Of a stretch of 64,000 nucleotides of DNA, positions 8,976 through 18,295 are shown one piece after another; the stretch's first letter is position 1, and each line of letters opens with the position of its first letter. Below the pieces are notes generated by a model. The model did no database searches, had not been told where the DNA came from, and saw nothing but the letters and a program-made list of their open reading frames with translations. The stretch is from Aquabacterium sp. (GTDB lineage: Bacteria; Pseudomonadota; Gammaproteobacteria; Burkholderiales; Burkholderiaceae_C), in assembly GCF_030652515.1 (NCBI RefSeq), contig NZ_JAUSAR010000010.1, forward strand, positions 1 to 64,000. The letters run 5' to 3'. A program made the position numbers and the translations under genes.

Positions 8976-9668
8976 ATGATACAAAATCTGCGAAAAGTAG
9001 CAGTGGCGACAGGGCTGGCGGCGATGGCATTTGCTTCGGCTCATGCTGCCGTGACACCACAGTCCAGCTACACCTACGACTTCAAGACGTTTTATGACAC
9101 GTCTACAGCCTTCAATCCCTTCGACACCAAGACGCTGAGCTATTCAGTGGCCTCGATGACCATCAAGGACATCTCCGGTGGCGTTGAGATCTCGTTGACG
9201 CAGAACAGCTCGCTGTTCCCCGCCAAGACGACGGCTGGTACGTACCTGGACGGCCTCTGGCTGAACGGGGACTGGGGCACGGTCGCCACCAAGCCCGGTG
9301 TTGTCGGCAACGTGAGCGCCTCTGGCGGCGGCACGTTCCTGGGCCTGCCCACCATCTTCAGGGATGGCGGTTATGTCTACAACGGCAGCATCGGTTTTGC
9401 TGGCAACGGCATCGCCGAAGGCAAGACCTCGGTCTTCACGATCAAGGCCAGCGGCGTGTCTGCTTACGACTTTGCCAAGTCGAGCAATGTGCCCATGATC
9501 GAACTGACGAATGTCGGTGGCGCCTACAACACCTTCTTGTCGGGTGGCAAGGTGTCCTTCGTGGGCACCATTGCAGCGCAGATCCCTGAGCCAAGCACTT
9601 ACGCGCTGATGGGTCTGGGTCTGGCTGGTGTGGCCTTTGTCAGCCGCCGCGCTCGTCGCGCTGCCTGA
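8976..9668 (+). CDS. PEP-CTERM sorting domain protein
   Basis: Secreted surface protein of unknown function. The ATG at 8976 gives a clear signal peptide (MIQNLRKVAVATGLAAMAFASAHA) and has a GAGGAG ribosome site upstream; the longer frame in the ORF track is upstream non-coding DNA. The body is Gly/Ser/Thr-rich and likely beta-structured. The C-terminus has the full sorting signal: IPEPSTYAL, a membrane helix and a basic tail SRRARRAA. Family knowledge: an exosortase (XrtA-like) cuts at PEP, but no exosortase lies in this window. Site A lies upstream and a strong terminator follows. Confidence 0.92.
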   Translation: MIQNLRKVAVATGLAAMAFASAHAAVTPQSSYTYDFKTFYDTSTAFNPFDTKTLSYSVASMTIKDISGGVEISLTQNSSLFPAKTTAGTYLDGLWLNGDWGTVATKPGVVGNVSASGGGTFLGLPTIFRDGGYVYNGSIGFAGNGIAEGKTSVFTIKASGVSAYDFAKSSNVPMIELTNVGGAYNTFLSGGKVSFVGTIAAQIPEPSTYALMGLGLAGVAFVSRRARRAA

Positions 9669-9700
9669 TTGATCTGGTCCAGCGGGTTCGCCCGCTCGGC

Positions 9701-9728
9701 AAAAGCCCCGCTTCGGCGGGGCTTTTTT
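9701..9728. terminator. Intrinsic terminator after the PEP-CTERM gene
   Basis: Perfect 11-bp stem AAAAGCCCCGC / GCGGGGCTTTT with TTCG tetraloop, flanked by A- and T-runs on either side, so it can end both the plus-strand PEP-CTERM gene and the converging minus-strand pca fusion gene. Confidence 0.93.
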
Positions 9729-9762
9729 CATGGGCCTTTCACGCGTTCAAGCGGGCCTTCAG

Positions 9763-11022
9763 TCAAAGGCTGGCCACGAACTCACCTACCAGATCAGAGA
9801 ACGCCGAGGGGTTCTCGGCCGCACTGAGGTGCGCGCAACCGCTCAGGGTCACCAATTGCGATCGGGCAATGCCCCGTGCCAGCACCGAGGCCATGTCCAA
9901 GGGCGTATTCTCATCGCGCTCGCCTGCAATGACCAGCGTGGGCACGCGAATCTGGTTCAACCTAGAGGTGGTGTCGATCTCGCAGATGGCGACCGCGCAC
10001 GCGATGTAGCCTTCCGGATCGGTGGCCTCCAGCAGTCGCTGGTGGCGTGCCACGGTGGCGGCGTGCGTCTGCCGGAATGATTCGCTGAAAAAGCGCGCCA
10101 TCGTGTTGGTGCTGACCGCGCCCACGCCGTGGGACTCCACCGTGGCGATGCGCTGCCCGATGGCCGAGCGCCCGGATTCCGGGTAGGCGCTGGTGGTGTT
10201 GGACAGCACCAGTGCTTTGACCTTGTCGGGATGGCGGATGGCCAGTTCCTGGCCAATCATGCCGCCCATCGACAGGCCCACCCAGATCACGGGCTCCTGG
10301 GCCACTTCGTCGATCAGGCGGGCGGCATCGGCGGCCAGTTCGGCCAGGGTCAGCGGGTCACTGGGGATTTGCGAGCGGCCATGGCCTCGGGTATCGGGGC
10401 AGATGACGCGGCAAGTGGCCGCCAAGTCGTTGGCCACGGCGTCCCACATGCTGCTGTCCTGGCCCAGCGCGTGGCTGAGCACCACGGTGTGTGCTGCTTC
10501 ATCGCCATTGCGCGCTTCGCGCACGGTGGCGTGCAATTTGGGGCGGGTGCTGGTGAAAACCGACCTGCCCACGCCCGGGTGCCAGGCTTCGGTGGCGGGG
10601 TGGGGAGGGGGCTCGATGCCCAGCTCCTTCATGATGCCCAGGGCCCGTGCAAAACCGGTGTTGGCTGCGGGCACGCCCGCGTAGATCGAGATCTGGATCA
10701 GGGCCTCGCGCACTTCTTCCACACTCAGGGTGTGGGCGTTGCCGGGGGTCAGCGCACCCCGCAGGTGGATCTCGAACTCATCCCAGCGGCCCAGCGCGCT
10801 GGTCACGGCCAGCACGATGATGCGGCGGGTTTTCCAGTCCAGGCCCGGGCGGCCCCACACGCCGTGCCAGGCGTAATCGGTGATGAAGTGCTGGAACTCG
10901 GCGTTGAACGTGTTGGCCTTGGCCACCGATTTGTCCACCCAGGCGTCGCCCAGTGCAGCCCTGCGGTTGCGCATGCCCCGCTCAAAAGGATGGTCGAAGG
11001 GGTGTTCGAGGGCGGAGGACAT
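9763..11022 (-). CDS. Fused 4-carboxymuconolactone decarboxylase / 3-oxoadipate enol-lactonase
   Basis: Two consecutive protocatechuate-branch enzymes in one chain. Residues about 10-130 form a PcaC-type CMD domain (WGRPGLDWKTRRIIVLAV and LRGALTPGNAHTLSVEEVREAL). Residues about 150-419 are a PcaD alpha/beta hydrolase with nucleophile elbow GLSMGGMIGQ, acid in AGERDENTP and histidine in GCAHLSAAENP. Together they would convert gamma-carboxymuconolactone to 3-oxoadipate. I start at MSSALEHPFD; the upstream extension overlaps the rlpA promoter region. No other pca genes are nearby. The domain order (C then D) is opposite to the actinobacterial PcaL fusion as I recall it. Confidence 0.88.
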   Translation of the reverse strand: MSSALEHPFDHPFERGMRNRRAALGDAWVDKSVAKANTFNAEFQHFITDYAWHGVWGRPGLDWKTRRIIVLAVTSALGRWDEFEIHLRGALTPGNAHTLSVEEVREALIQISIYAGVPAANTGFARALGIMKELGIEPPPHPATEAWHPGVGRSVFTSTRPKLHATVREARNGDEAAHTVVLSHALGQDSSMWDAVANDLAATCRVICPDTRGHGRSQIPSDPLTLAELAADAARLIDEVAQEPVIWVGLSMGGMIGQELAIRHPDKVKALVLSNTTSAYPESGRSAIGQRIATVESHGVGAVSTNTMARFFSESFRQTHAATVARHQRLLEATDPEGYIACAVAICEIDTTSRLNQIRVPTLVIAGERDENTPLDMASVLARGIARSQLVTLSGCAHLSAAENPSAFSDLVGEFVASL

Positions 11023-11164
11023 GGCGGCACATTTCAAAGTTCGGTGCGTGAATTGTGCCGCGCTTGGGCCAGATTTCGCGCCTGATGAAAACCCCTCTGG
11101 TGCATTTGCCGTGCCAGCGCGGTGTGCGAGCCAGTGGTGCGGCAAGTCGTGTATGGTGCGGCCC

Positions 11165-12160
11165 ATGTCTTTTTCTGCCTTGCGCTCATCCTTCGGTCTT
11201 TCGGTCAGCCTGGTGATCGCGTCGATCCTGGCTGGGTGCGCTTCCGGGCCTGGGCCAACGACTTCCCGCTCACCCGCGGTGGGCCGGGATGGTCCGCCAG
11301 CGGTGACCCCGGCAGACCTGGTCAAGGTGCCCGATGCCGAGCCTCGTGTCGAGCCCATCCGCCAGGGCGGGCCTAACAAGCCTTATTCGGTCATGGGCCA
11401 GAGTTACGCACCCATGTCCACGGATGTCCCCTGGAAGCAGCGTGGCCTGACGTCCTGGTATGGCCAGAAATTCCATGGGCGGCGCACGGCCAGTGGCGAG
11501 CTCTTCAGCATCTACGGCATGACCGCGGCTCACCGCACCTTGCCCATCCCCAGTTATGCGCGGGTGCGCCACATCGCGTCGGGCAAGGAAGTGATCGTGC
11601 GGATCAACGACCGGGGGCCTTTTCACTCGGCCCGCGTGCTGGACCTGAGCTACGCGGCCGCCCTGAAGCTGGGCATCGTGGCCATGGGCAGTGCCGAGGT
11701 GGAGCTGGAGCGCCTGACGTTTGACGACATCCGCACCGGCGCTTGGCGGCGCGGCCTGCCAGCCATCGGCCCGGAGCCGGGCCGTGACGATCCCATCGCG
11801 ACTTTGGCGTCGGCGGGCGATTCACTGGCCGAGGCGCCCACCTTGGCCGTGGTGCCCGCCGCACCTGACAACACCGCGCCCTCGCCCGTGGCCGAAGCCT
11901 CTGGTCGTGCCTACACCCCGGCCGCCCGTGGTTTCTGGGTGCAGTTGGCCGCGCTGGGCAGGCGCGAAGGGGTCGACCAATTGCAGCAACGGGTCAGCAC
12001 CGAATTGTCTTCCCTGACGCCGCTGATGGCGGTGTTCAAGGAGGCGGCCTTGTTCCGCCTGCAGGTGGGCCCTTATGAAAGCCGCGAGCAGGCGCAAGGC
12101 GTGGCGCGTTCCGTGCGCGAGGTCCTGGCTTTGAACCCGATGGTGATCGAGCGACGTTGA
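11165..12160 (+). CDS. rlpA: RlpA-family lipoprotein (septal lytic transglycosylase) with SPOR domain
   Basis: Outer-membrane lipoprotein that cleaves denuded peptidoglycan glycans. The N-terminus is a lipoprotein signal with lipobox ILAGC. The double-psi beta-barrel follows (SWYGQKFHGRRTASGE, PIPSYARVRH, VRINDRGPF, LDLSYAAA), then a Pro/Ala-rich linker and a C-terminal SPOR domain (GFWVQLAALGRREGVDQL ... FRLQVGPYESREQA), which binds denuded glycan at division sites. Two in-frame ATGs (11153 and 11165) are possible; neither has a strong ribosome site. The stop overlaps the start of the next gene by one base. Confidence 0.92.
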   Translation: MSFSALRSSFGLSVSLVIASILAGCASGPGPTTSRSPAVGRDGPPAVTPADLVKVPDAEPRVEPIRQGGPNKPYSVMGQSYAPMSTDVPWKQRGLTSWYGQKFHGRRTASGELFSIYGMTAAHRTLPIPSYARVRHIASGKEVIVRINDRGPFHSARVLDLSYAAALKLGIVAMGSAEVELERLTFDDIRTGAWRRGLPAIGPEPGRDDPIATLASAGDSLAEAPTLAVVPAAPDNTAPSPVAEASGRAYTPAARGFWVQLAALGRREGVDQLQQRVSTELSSLTPLMAVFKEAALFRLQVGPYESREQAQGVARSVREVLALNPMVIERR

Positions 12161-13029
12161 TGCCTTACCTTGCGCTGGTGTGCAACGCGATGATCTGGGG
12201 TCTGTCCTGGTGGCCATTGCGGCAACTGCAGGCCATGGGCTTGCACCCGTTGTGGGCCACCTCGATTTTCTTCGTGCTGAGCACCGGTTTGATCATGGCC
12301 TGGCGGCCGTCGGCGCTGGCGGTGCTGCTGCGCTCGCCCGCCTTGTGGTGCCTGGCCATCGCGGCTGGCAGCACCAACGCCGCCTTCAATTGGGGCGTGA
12401 GCATTGGCGAGGTGGTTCGCGTGGTGCTGCTGTTTTACCTGATGCCGGTGTGGGCGGCGCTGCTGGCCTGGCTGACGCTGGGTGAGCGGCCGACCCCGGC
12501 GGCGGCTTGGCGGGTGGCCTTGGCGCTGCTGGGCGCCGTGCTGGTGCTCAAGCCGGCTGACGCGCCCTGGCCGGTGTTTGCGGGGCTGCCCGATGTGCTG
12601 GGCCTGGTGGGCGGATTTGGCTTCGCGGCCAACAACGTGATCCTTCGGCAGCAGGTGCACCAGGACACAGCTGCGCGCGCCCTGGCGATGTTCATGGGCG
12701 GCATCTTGCTGCCGGGTGGCCTGGCGGTGGTTTTGACCAGCCAGGGCGTCATCCCGCCCTTGCCCGCCTTCGACGCACGCTGGTTGTTCGGTGCCTTGGC
12801 CTTGGGCCTGGCCATGTTCTGCGGCAACATGGCCTTGCAATACGGCGCCTCGCGCGTGCCGGTCAACATCAGCTCGGTGGTGATGCTGACCGAAATCGTG
12901 TTCGCGGCGGGCTCGGCCGTGTGGTGGGGCGGTGAGGTGCTCACCCCCGTCGTGATGGCCGGTGGCGGGTTGATCCTGCTGGCCGCCGTGCTGGCCGCCC
13001 GCGAAGGCTCAAGCGCCCACGCGGCCTGA
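12160..13029 (+). CDS. EamA/DMT-family transporter
   Basis: Ten-helix inner-membrane permease of the drug/metabolite transporter superfamily, with two EamA repeats (about residues 3-130 and 145-285). Helix content and the glycine/proline pattern (MPVWAALLAWLTLGERPT at the end of the first repeat) are typical. Substrate unknown; members export amino acids or other small metabolites. The ATG shares its first base with the rlpA stop, so it is translationally coupled; a TTG one codon earlier is also possible. Confidence 0.87.
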   Translation: MPYLALVCNAMIWGLSWWPLRQLQAMGLHPLWATSIFFVLSTGLIMAWRPSALAVLLRSPALWCLAIAAGSTNAAFNWGVSIGEVVRVVLLFYLMPVWAALLAWLTLGERPTPAAAWRVALALLGAVLVLKPADAPWPVFAGLPDVLGLVGGFGFAANNVILRQQVHQDTAARALAMFMGGILLPGGLAVVLTSQGVIPPLPAFDARWLFGALALGLAMFCGNMALQYGASRVPVNISSVVMLTEIVFAAGSAVWWGGEVLTPVVMAGGGLILLAAVLAAREGSSAHAA

Positions 13030-13036
13030 CAGCGCC

Positions 13037-14143
13037 TCAGCCGCGCTGGCGGCGCGAGTGCTCGTGCACCGTGTCCACCAGCACCGACACGTGCTCGGGC
13101 GGCGTGAACTGGCTGATGCCGTGTCCCAGGTTGAAGATGTGGCCGTGGCCAGCACTCGGCACGCCAAAACTGTCCAGCGTTTTGATGACTTCGGCCTGGA
13201 TTTGCTCAGGCTTGGCGAACAGCACGTTGGGGTCGAGGTTGCCCTGCAAGGCCACCCGGTCGCCCACGCGGGCTCTGGCCTGGGCCAGGTTCACGGTCCA
13301 GTCCAGGCCGATGACATCACTGCCTGCGTCGGCGATCTGGTCGATCCACAGGCCGCCGCCTTTGGTGAACACGATGTGCGGGATGCGGAAGCCGTCGTGC
13401 TCTTTCTTCAGTTGCGACAGCACGCGCTTGGTGTAGGCCAGGCTGAACTCCTGGAAGGCGCCATCGGCCAGCACGCCGCCCCACGAGTCGAACACCATCA
13501 CGGCCTGGGCGCCCGCTTCGATCTGGGTGTTGAGGTACAGGGCGACCGCGTCGGCGTTGATGGCCAGGATGCGGTGCATCAGGTCGGGGCGCTGGTACAT
13601 CAGGGTCTTGACCAGGCGGTAGTCGTCCGAGCCGCCACCTTCGACCATGTAGCAAGCCAGCGTCCAGGGGCTGCCCGAGAAACCGATCAGGGGCACGCGG
13701 CCCACACCGTTTTCGTCTGACAGGGCCTTGCGGATGGTGCGCACGGCGTCGAACACGTAGCGCAGCTTGTCCATGTCGGGCACGGCCAGCTTGGCCACGG
13801 CGGCTTCGTCGCGCACCACGTTGGCAAACTTGGGGCCTTCGCCGGCGGCAAAGCTCAGGCCCAGGCCCATGGCGTCGGGCACGGTGAGGATGTCGCTGAA
13901 CAGGATGGCGGCGTCCAGGTCGTAACGGGCCAGGGGTTGCAGCGTGACCTCGCACGCGGCCTCCGGATTGGTGGCCAGGCCCATGAAGCTGCCAGCCTTG
14001 TCGCGCGTGGCGCGGTACTCGGGCAAATACCGGCCCGCCTGTCGCATCAGCCACACGGGGGTGGCGTCGGTGGGCTGGCGCAGGCACGCCCGCAGGAAGC
14101 GGTCATTGGCCAGGGGAGGGAGCTTGGGCTTGGCGGATGTCAT
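13037..14143 (-). CDS. hemE: Uroporphyrinogen decarboxylase
   Basis: Cytosolic haem-pathway enzyme that decarboxylates uroporphyrinogen III to coproporphyrinogen III. The N-terminal signature [16 protein letters not shown], the [15 protein letters not shown] segment, [19 protein letters not shown] and GHGIxxxTPPEHV (here [14 protein letters not shown]) are all present. Length (368 aa) is usual. It converges with the EamA gene seven bases away, and its 5' end faces the acyltransferase locus. Confidence 0.97.
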   Translation of the reverse strand: MTSAKPKLPPLANDRFLRACLRQPTDATPVWLMRQAGRYLPEYRATRDKAGSFMGLATNPEAACEVTLQPLARYDLDAAILFSDILTVPDAMGLGLSFAAGEGPKFANVVRDEAAVAKLAVPDMDKLRYVFDAVRTIRKALSDENGVGRVPLIGFSGSPWTLACYMVEGGGSDDYRLVKTLMYQRPDLMHRILAINADAVALYLNTQIEAGAQAVMVFDSWGGVLADGAFQEFSLAYTKRVLSQLKKEHDGFRIPHIVFTKGGGLWIDQIADAGSDVIGLDWTVNLAQARARVGDRVALQGNLDPNVLFAKPEQIQAEVIKTLDSFGVPSAGHGHIFNLGHGISQFTPPEHVSVLVDTVHEHSRRQRG

Positions 14144-14260
14144 GGCGGCATTGTAGGCAGTGCCTTCGCCGGGCGGATGTCACATACGCGCGTTAAATGG
14201 GCGTTGGCCTCAGCATTTGTCATAAGGGCGCTGCGAGCCGCCCTCTGGCACGATCTTGGC

Positions 14261-15712
14261 ATGGTCCAAGCAGTTGACGCGATCACCCATGCCCTGAACC
14301 GCACCGAGCACGGCTACGCCGCCATCGATGGTGCGGCCGGGTCCATGGCCCAGCCTTACATGATTCGCCTGAACGCGCCCGTCGCCGAGGCGGATGTGCG
14401 CCGTGCGATGCGGTCCCTGGTCAGCCACCATCCCCGCCTGCGGGGTGTGGTGGCGCCGGGGTTGTATTTTTGCCGTTTGCGCATCCTGCCGGATGACGAA
14501 CTGGTGGACCAGTTGTTCAGCGTTGCCTACCGCGTCGAAGCGCACATCAATGCGCAAGACGCTGCCGCGCTGGAGGCCTACCAGAATCAGATGCTCAACG
14601 AGGTCATGCCGCTGGAGCGCGGCCTGAACGTGCGCATGCGTTTCATGCCGCATGCCTCGCAGCCCGTGATCCTTTTCTGCCTTCACCACCTGTTCGGCGA
14701 TGGGCGCACCTGCATGCAACTGGTGGGCGATCTGCTCAAGCTGCTCAATGGCCAGGCCATCGAGGTGCAGCCGTTGGAAACGCCCTCCATGTTGGGTGCG
14801 GTGGCGCCGGCCCATTGGTGGCAATGGCCGCGGCAAATCTGGCGCTCGCGTCAGCACAAGGTGAACGAGGCTAAGCGCCAGGCAGGCTTGCACATCCAGC
14901 AATTGCCGATGCGGACCACGACGCACTTCTCCGTCAACGCCATGCGCCAGCACCGGGTCAGCGTGGGCTCTGCGGTTTTGCGCCAGGCCGCGCGCAAGCT
15001 GGGGGTGTCGCTCAACACTTTCATGGTGTCGGCCGTGGCCCAGAGTTTCCTGGACCAGGCGCCGGATGATCCTCAGGCCGCCGCCGTGATCCGCATCTCG
15101 GTCGATTTGCGCCGCCACTACCCCGAGTCGCGCCAGTTTGGTCCGCTGTGGGGCAACCACGTGGGCGCCTTCCTGGTCACCGAAGACGATCCGCGCAAGT
15201 CCCTGCCCGACCGGGTGCGCTCGGTGGGCGCGCACGTCAAGGAGGGGCTGGACCGATTTGCGCGCCGCGAGATGTTCTGGGCCTACCTCTTGGAAGAGGC
15301 CATGCCCTTGCTGGGCCGAACCTTGATCGGGCATGTGGCTCACCAGCTCAAGCGCCAGAACAAACTCCCCAAGATCAGTTGCCACTGCACCAGCCTCGGC
15401 GATGTCAGCGGCATCAATCCACCGGGCGCGGCCATCAGGGTCATCGAGTTCCAGCCCATCGTGACCAGCGTGGCCCTGTTGATGGTGATGGTGGAGCTCG
15501 ACGGGGTGTTCTACCTGCCCACCTCGTGGCAGCGTAGCGACAACACGGTGCAAGAGATCGACGCCTGTCTGGCTCGACTGGACCGCACGTTCGAGAGGTT
15601 GGTGCGCGAGGCGGGCATCGATCCCGCTGGGCAGGCGGCCAGCGGCGCGGTGCAGCGCGATGATCCATCGCCGAGCAGGCCGTTGGTGACATGTGATTCG
15701 TTGAACGCCTGA
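14261..15712 (+). CDS. Condensation-domain-like acyltransferase (first of tandem pair)
   Basis: Member of the chloramphenicol acetyltransferase/NRPS-condensation/PapA fold group, standing alone without carrier or adenylation domains. The catalytic motif HHxxxDG is intact as HHLFGDG (about residues 142-148). A second conserved block, WGNHVGAFLV near residue 305, sits where these enzymes have their structural DFGWG-like motif. The N-terminus begins NRTEHGYAAID, shared with the next gene. The start at 14261 is chosen by alignment to the paralogue; a small inverted repeat (AGGGCG/CGCCCT) lies 17 nt before it. Substrates unknown; ester or amide formation from acyl-CoA or acyl-carrier is the family reaction. 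Confidence 0.72.
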   Translation: MVQAVDAITHALNRTEHGYAAIDGAAGSMAQPYMIRLNAPVAEADVRRAMRSLVSHHPRLRGVVAPGLYFCRLRILPDDELVDQLFSVAYRVEAHINAQDAAALEAYQNQMLNEVMPLERGLNVRMRFMPHASQPVILFCLHHLFGDGRTCMQLVGDLLKLLNGQAIEVQPLETPSMLGAVAPAHWWQWPRQIWRSRQHKVNEAKRQAGLHIQQLPMRTTTHFSVNAMRQHRVSVGSAVLRQAARKLGVSLNTFMVSAVAQSFLDQAPDDPQAAAVIRISVDLRRHYPESRQFGPLWGNHVGAFLVTEDDPRKSLPDRVRSVGAHVKEGLDRFARREMFWAYLLEEAMPLLGRTLIGHVAHQLKRQNKLPKISCHCTSLGDVSGINPPGAAIRVIEFQPIVTSVALLMVMVELDGVFYLPTSWQRSDNTVQEIDACLARLDRTFERLVREAGIDPAGQAASGAVQRDDPSPSRPLVTCDSLNA

Positions 15713-15752
15713 TCACCTGTTCGCGGGGGTGGCATCTGGCCGATGTCGGGCC

Positions 15753-17129
15753 ATGATGCGTTTCATGGTCGCCATCACCCACGACATCGTCCCTTTCAAT
15801 CGCACCGAGCATGCCTATGCCGCCCTTGAAGGCCTGGCGGGGACCATGATCCAATGCTACCTGTTGAGGTTGAGTGCGCCGGTGGACACCTCACTGGTCA
15901 AGCGCGTGCTGCGCCAGCTGGTCACGCTTTACCCCAAGCTGCGCGCCGTCATCGAGCCGGGGCTGCACCGCTACCACTTCCGCATCCTGCCGGATGACCT
16001 GGTGGTGGATCAGTTGTTCGAACTGGCCTTCGAAGTGCAAGCGCACATCGAGGTGGATGACCCGGCCGCGCAACTGGCCTGGCATCGCCAATGCCTGCAC
16101 CACGTGGTGCCGCTGGAAAAAGGCATCGGGCTGCGCATGTGGTTTGTGCCGCACGCCCAGCGTCCCGTGCTGATGTTCGGTGTGCCGCACATCTTTGCCG
16201 ATGGGATGACGATGATCCACCTGGTCAAGCAGTTCATCCAGGGGATCAACGGCCTGCCGATGGAGGCCATGCCCATCGAGGCGCCCTCCATGGTGGGCGC
16301 CATCGCTCCCACGCATTGGTGGCAGTGGCCCGCCAAGGTATGGCGTTCGCGGCAACACAAGGTGGCCGAGCACCGGTTGCTGGCCAGCGTCAATGTGCAG
16401 CAACTGCCCCGCCAACCCAGGCCGAACCACGGCACCTCCGGCCTGAGCCAAGGCAGTCTGCCCGTGCCCGCGGCGGATTTGCGCAAAGCAGCTCGCCAAT
16501 TGGGCGTGACCCTCAACACCTTCCTGACGGCGGCCATTGCCCAGACCTTTCTGGAGCAGTCGCCCGATGACCCCAAGGCCGCGGCGGTGATCCGCACCTC
16601 GGTGGACATGCGGCGCTACTACCCCAAGTCGGCAGGACACGGGCCCATGTGGGGCAACCACGTGGGCGCCTTCCTGGTGATCGAGCAGGGGCCGGGCAAG
16701 TCCTTGCAAGAGAGGGTCAAGTCCATCGATGCCAGCATCAAGGAAGGTCAGTCACGCTTTGCCCGCCGTGAGATGTGCTGGACCTATCTGGTCGAAGAGC
16801 TGATGCCGTTGATGGGCCGCACCCTGATCGGCCACGTGGGCGTGACGTTGCGCCGGGCGGACCGCTTCCCCCAGATCAGTGCCCACGCCACCAGCCTGGG
16901 CGATGTCTGTGCCTACTTCAACCCCAAGGATGCGGCGATCCAGGTCGCTCAGTTCTCGGCAGCCGTCAACAGCATCTCGCCGATCATGGGCTTGATCGAG
17001 GCCCACAACGAACTGCTCTGCGCCATGATCTGGCAGGAGTCAGAGACGTCGGCCGATGACGTGGCGGCGTTTCGCCAGCGCCTGGGCGCCACGCTGGCGC
17101 GGATGGTCCAGGAAGCAGCGGGCGGCTGA
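15753..17129 (+). CDS. Condensation-domain-like acyltransferase (second of tandem pair)
   Basis: Full-length paralogue of the preceding gene, sharing NRTEHxYAA, the RILPDD and DQLFxxA segments, HWWQWPxxxWRSRQHKV, LGVxLNTF and GPxWGNHVGAFLV. Its catalytic motif reads PHIFADG: the second histidine and the DG are kept but the first histidine is proline. Since only the second histidine is catalytic in the family, activity is likely retained. Start ambiguous among ATGs at 15753, 15756 and 15765. The pair presumably arose by tandem duplication with divergence of substrate, which is inference. Confidence 0.7.
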   Translation: MMRFMVAITHDIVPFNRTEHAYAALEGLAGTMIQCYLLRLSAPVDTSLVKRVLRQLVTLYPKLRAVIEPGLHRYHFRILPDDLVVDQLFELAFEVQAHIEVDDPAAQLAWHRQCLHHVVPLEKGIGLRMWFVPHAQRPVLMFGVPHIFADGMTMIHLVKQFIQGINGLPMEAMPIEAPSMVGAIAPTHWWQWPAKVWRSRQHKVAEHRLLASVNVQQLPRQPRPNHGTSGLSQGSLPVPAADLRKAARQLGVTLNTFLTAAIAQTFLEQSPDDPKAAAVIRTSVDMRRYYPKSAGHGPMWGNHVGAFLVIEQGPGKSLQERVKSIDASIKEGQSRFARREMCWTYLVEELMPLMGRTLIGHVGVTLRRADRFPQISAHATSLGDVCAYFNPKDAAIQVAQFSAAVNSISPIMGLIEAHNELLCAMIWQESETSADDVAAFRQRLGATLARMVQEAAGG

Positions 17130-17140
17130 GGCGCCGCCCG
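17119..17140. terminator. GC-rich hairpin between convergent genes
   Basis: CGGGCGGC / GCCGCCCG, 8-bp perfect stem with a 6-nt loop, spanning the stop codon of the second acyltransferase and lying just before the end of the converging GNAT gene. It has no T-run, so termination is only a possibility; it may protect 3' ends. Confidence 0.4.
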
Positions 17141-17146
17141 ACGGTC

Positions 17147-18244
17147 TCAAAGGCGGCCGAGCTCCACGTACAGCGGGCGGTTGTCGATGCCTGGGCGCGG
17201 ATCCTCGCCATAGCTCAGCCAGAAGTGGCTGGAGAACAGCTTCTGGCGCTTGTAGCCGCGTGGCACGTTTTCCAGCGGGTCGCCGTTGGTGATCGCAATC
17301 GCCAGGGCGTCGTACTTCTGGCCCTGGTGGGCCATGATCCAGTCGATCAGGCCCTGCAGCACCGCCGGGTCGTCTTTGGCGACCAGGATGTTGTACAGCG
17401 ACAGGTAGTTCAGCGCGCCGCCGATGGCGGGCAGCTTGAAGCCACCGGTCAGGCCCACGTACAGGTTGTACAGCGGGCGCAGCACCTTGACGATGGGCTT
17501 GAAGCCCACGATGCGCGTCTGCTTGTAGGCCTTCTGGTTCCAGCCGGCCAGGAAGCCGATGATCTCGCCATTGCGCGTGGCCAGGGCAAAGTCGCCGATC
17601 GACAGTCCCGCGTAGTAAGGGTCACCAGCGTGCAGCTTGGTGAAGTCGTACACCGGGTAGCCATTGCGGCGCGGCGCTTCGCGGTCGAAGAACACCTGCA
17701 TGGCGGGCACGTCGGCGGCCGTGGCCGCGCGGATCTGCACGCCAGCGGGGATGCGCGGCGTGATCTTGCGCGTGAAGATGAAGCTGGTCTCGATCGCGTG
17801 GCTGATCCAGTAACGGAACAGCACGCCATCGGCCGAGTTGGCGGCGGCGTCCAGCGGGGCCGTGTTCTCTTTCAGCACGATGCCTTGCAGCAGGTCCTCG
17901 TTGGATCGGAACTTCTTTTGCTCCACGAACAGGTTCGAAGCAATGCCGCGGCGGCGGTAGAACGGGTCCACGCGGGTGTCGCCCGAGTAGTACACGCGGC
18001 GCTTTTGACCACTGATGAACAGCTCGCGGCCCGAGATCACGGTCAGGCCCGCCAACACCTCGGGGCGCTCATCGTCATCGGCCACAGTCAGCACGAACTC
18101 GTCACCGATCACCTTGGCGCCAACAAAGAAGTCCGGCGCGCGCTGGAAGCACATCTGCGCCACGCCCGGCATCGTGATCTTGGTGATCAGGTCCTGCATC
18201 TTGGCGTTGTCGGCGGGTGTGCCCAGTCTTACGGTGATGGCCAT
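17147..18244 (-). CDS. GNAT-fold acyltransferase, long form
   Basis: 365-residue protein with a GNAT domain in the first half: acyl-CoA phosphate-binding motif YRRRGIASNLF near residue 95, preceded by beta-strands (VYYSGDTRVDP). The second half (from about residue 170, VQIRAATAADVPAMQVFFD) begins like a second GNAT domain, so this may be a tandem-GNAT protein with one degenerate copy. It is the last gene of the minus-strand operon with the GH3 enzyme. Substrate unknown; N-acylation of an amine, possibly the GH3 product or its amino acid, is a guess from context. Confidence 0.68.
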   Translation of the reverse strand: MAITVRLGTPADNAKMQDLITKITMPGVAQMCFQRAPDFFVGAKVIGDEFVLTVADDDERPEVLAGLTVISGRELFISGQKRRVYYSGDTRVDPFYRRRGIASNLFVEQKKFRSNEDLLQGIVLKENTAPLDAAANSADGVLFRYWISHAIETSFIFTRKITPRIPAGVQIRAATAADVPAMQVFFDREAPRRNGYPVYDFTKLHAGDPYYAGLSIGDFALATRNGEIIGFLAGWNQKAYKQTRIVGFKPIVKVLRPLYNLYVGLTGGFKLPAIGGALNYLSLYNILVAKDDPAVLQGLIDWIMAHQGQKYDALAIAITNGDPLENVPRGYKRQKLFSSHFWLSYGEDPRPGIDNRPLYVELGRL

Positions 18245-18295
18245 GGTCGGTGAAAGTGGTTGTTCGTGTGGAGGCGATTCTGAAGCAATCGAGGG

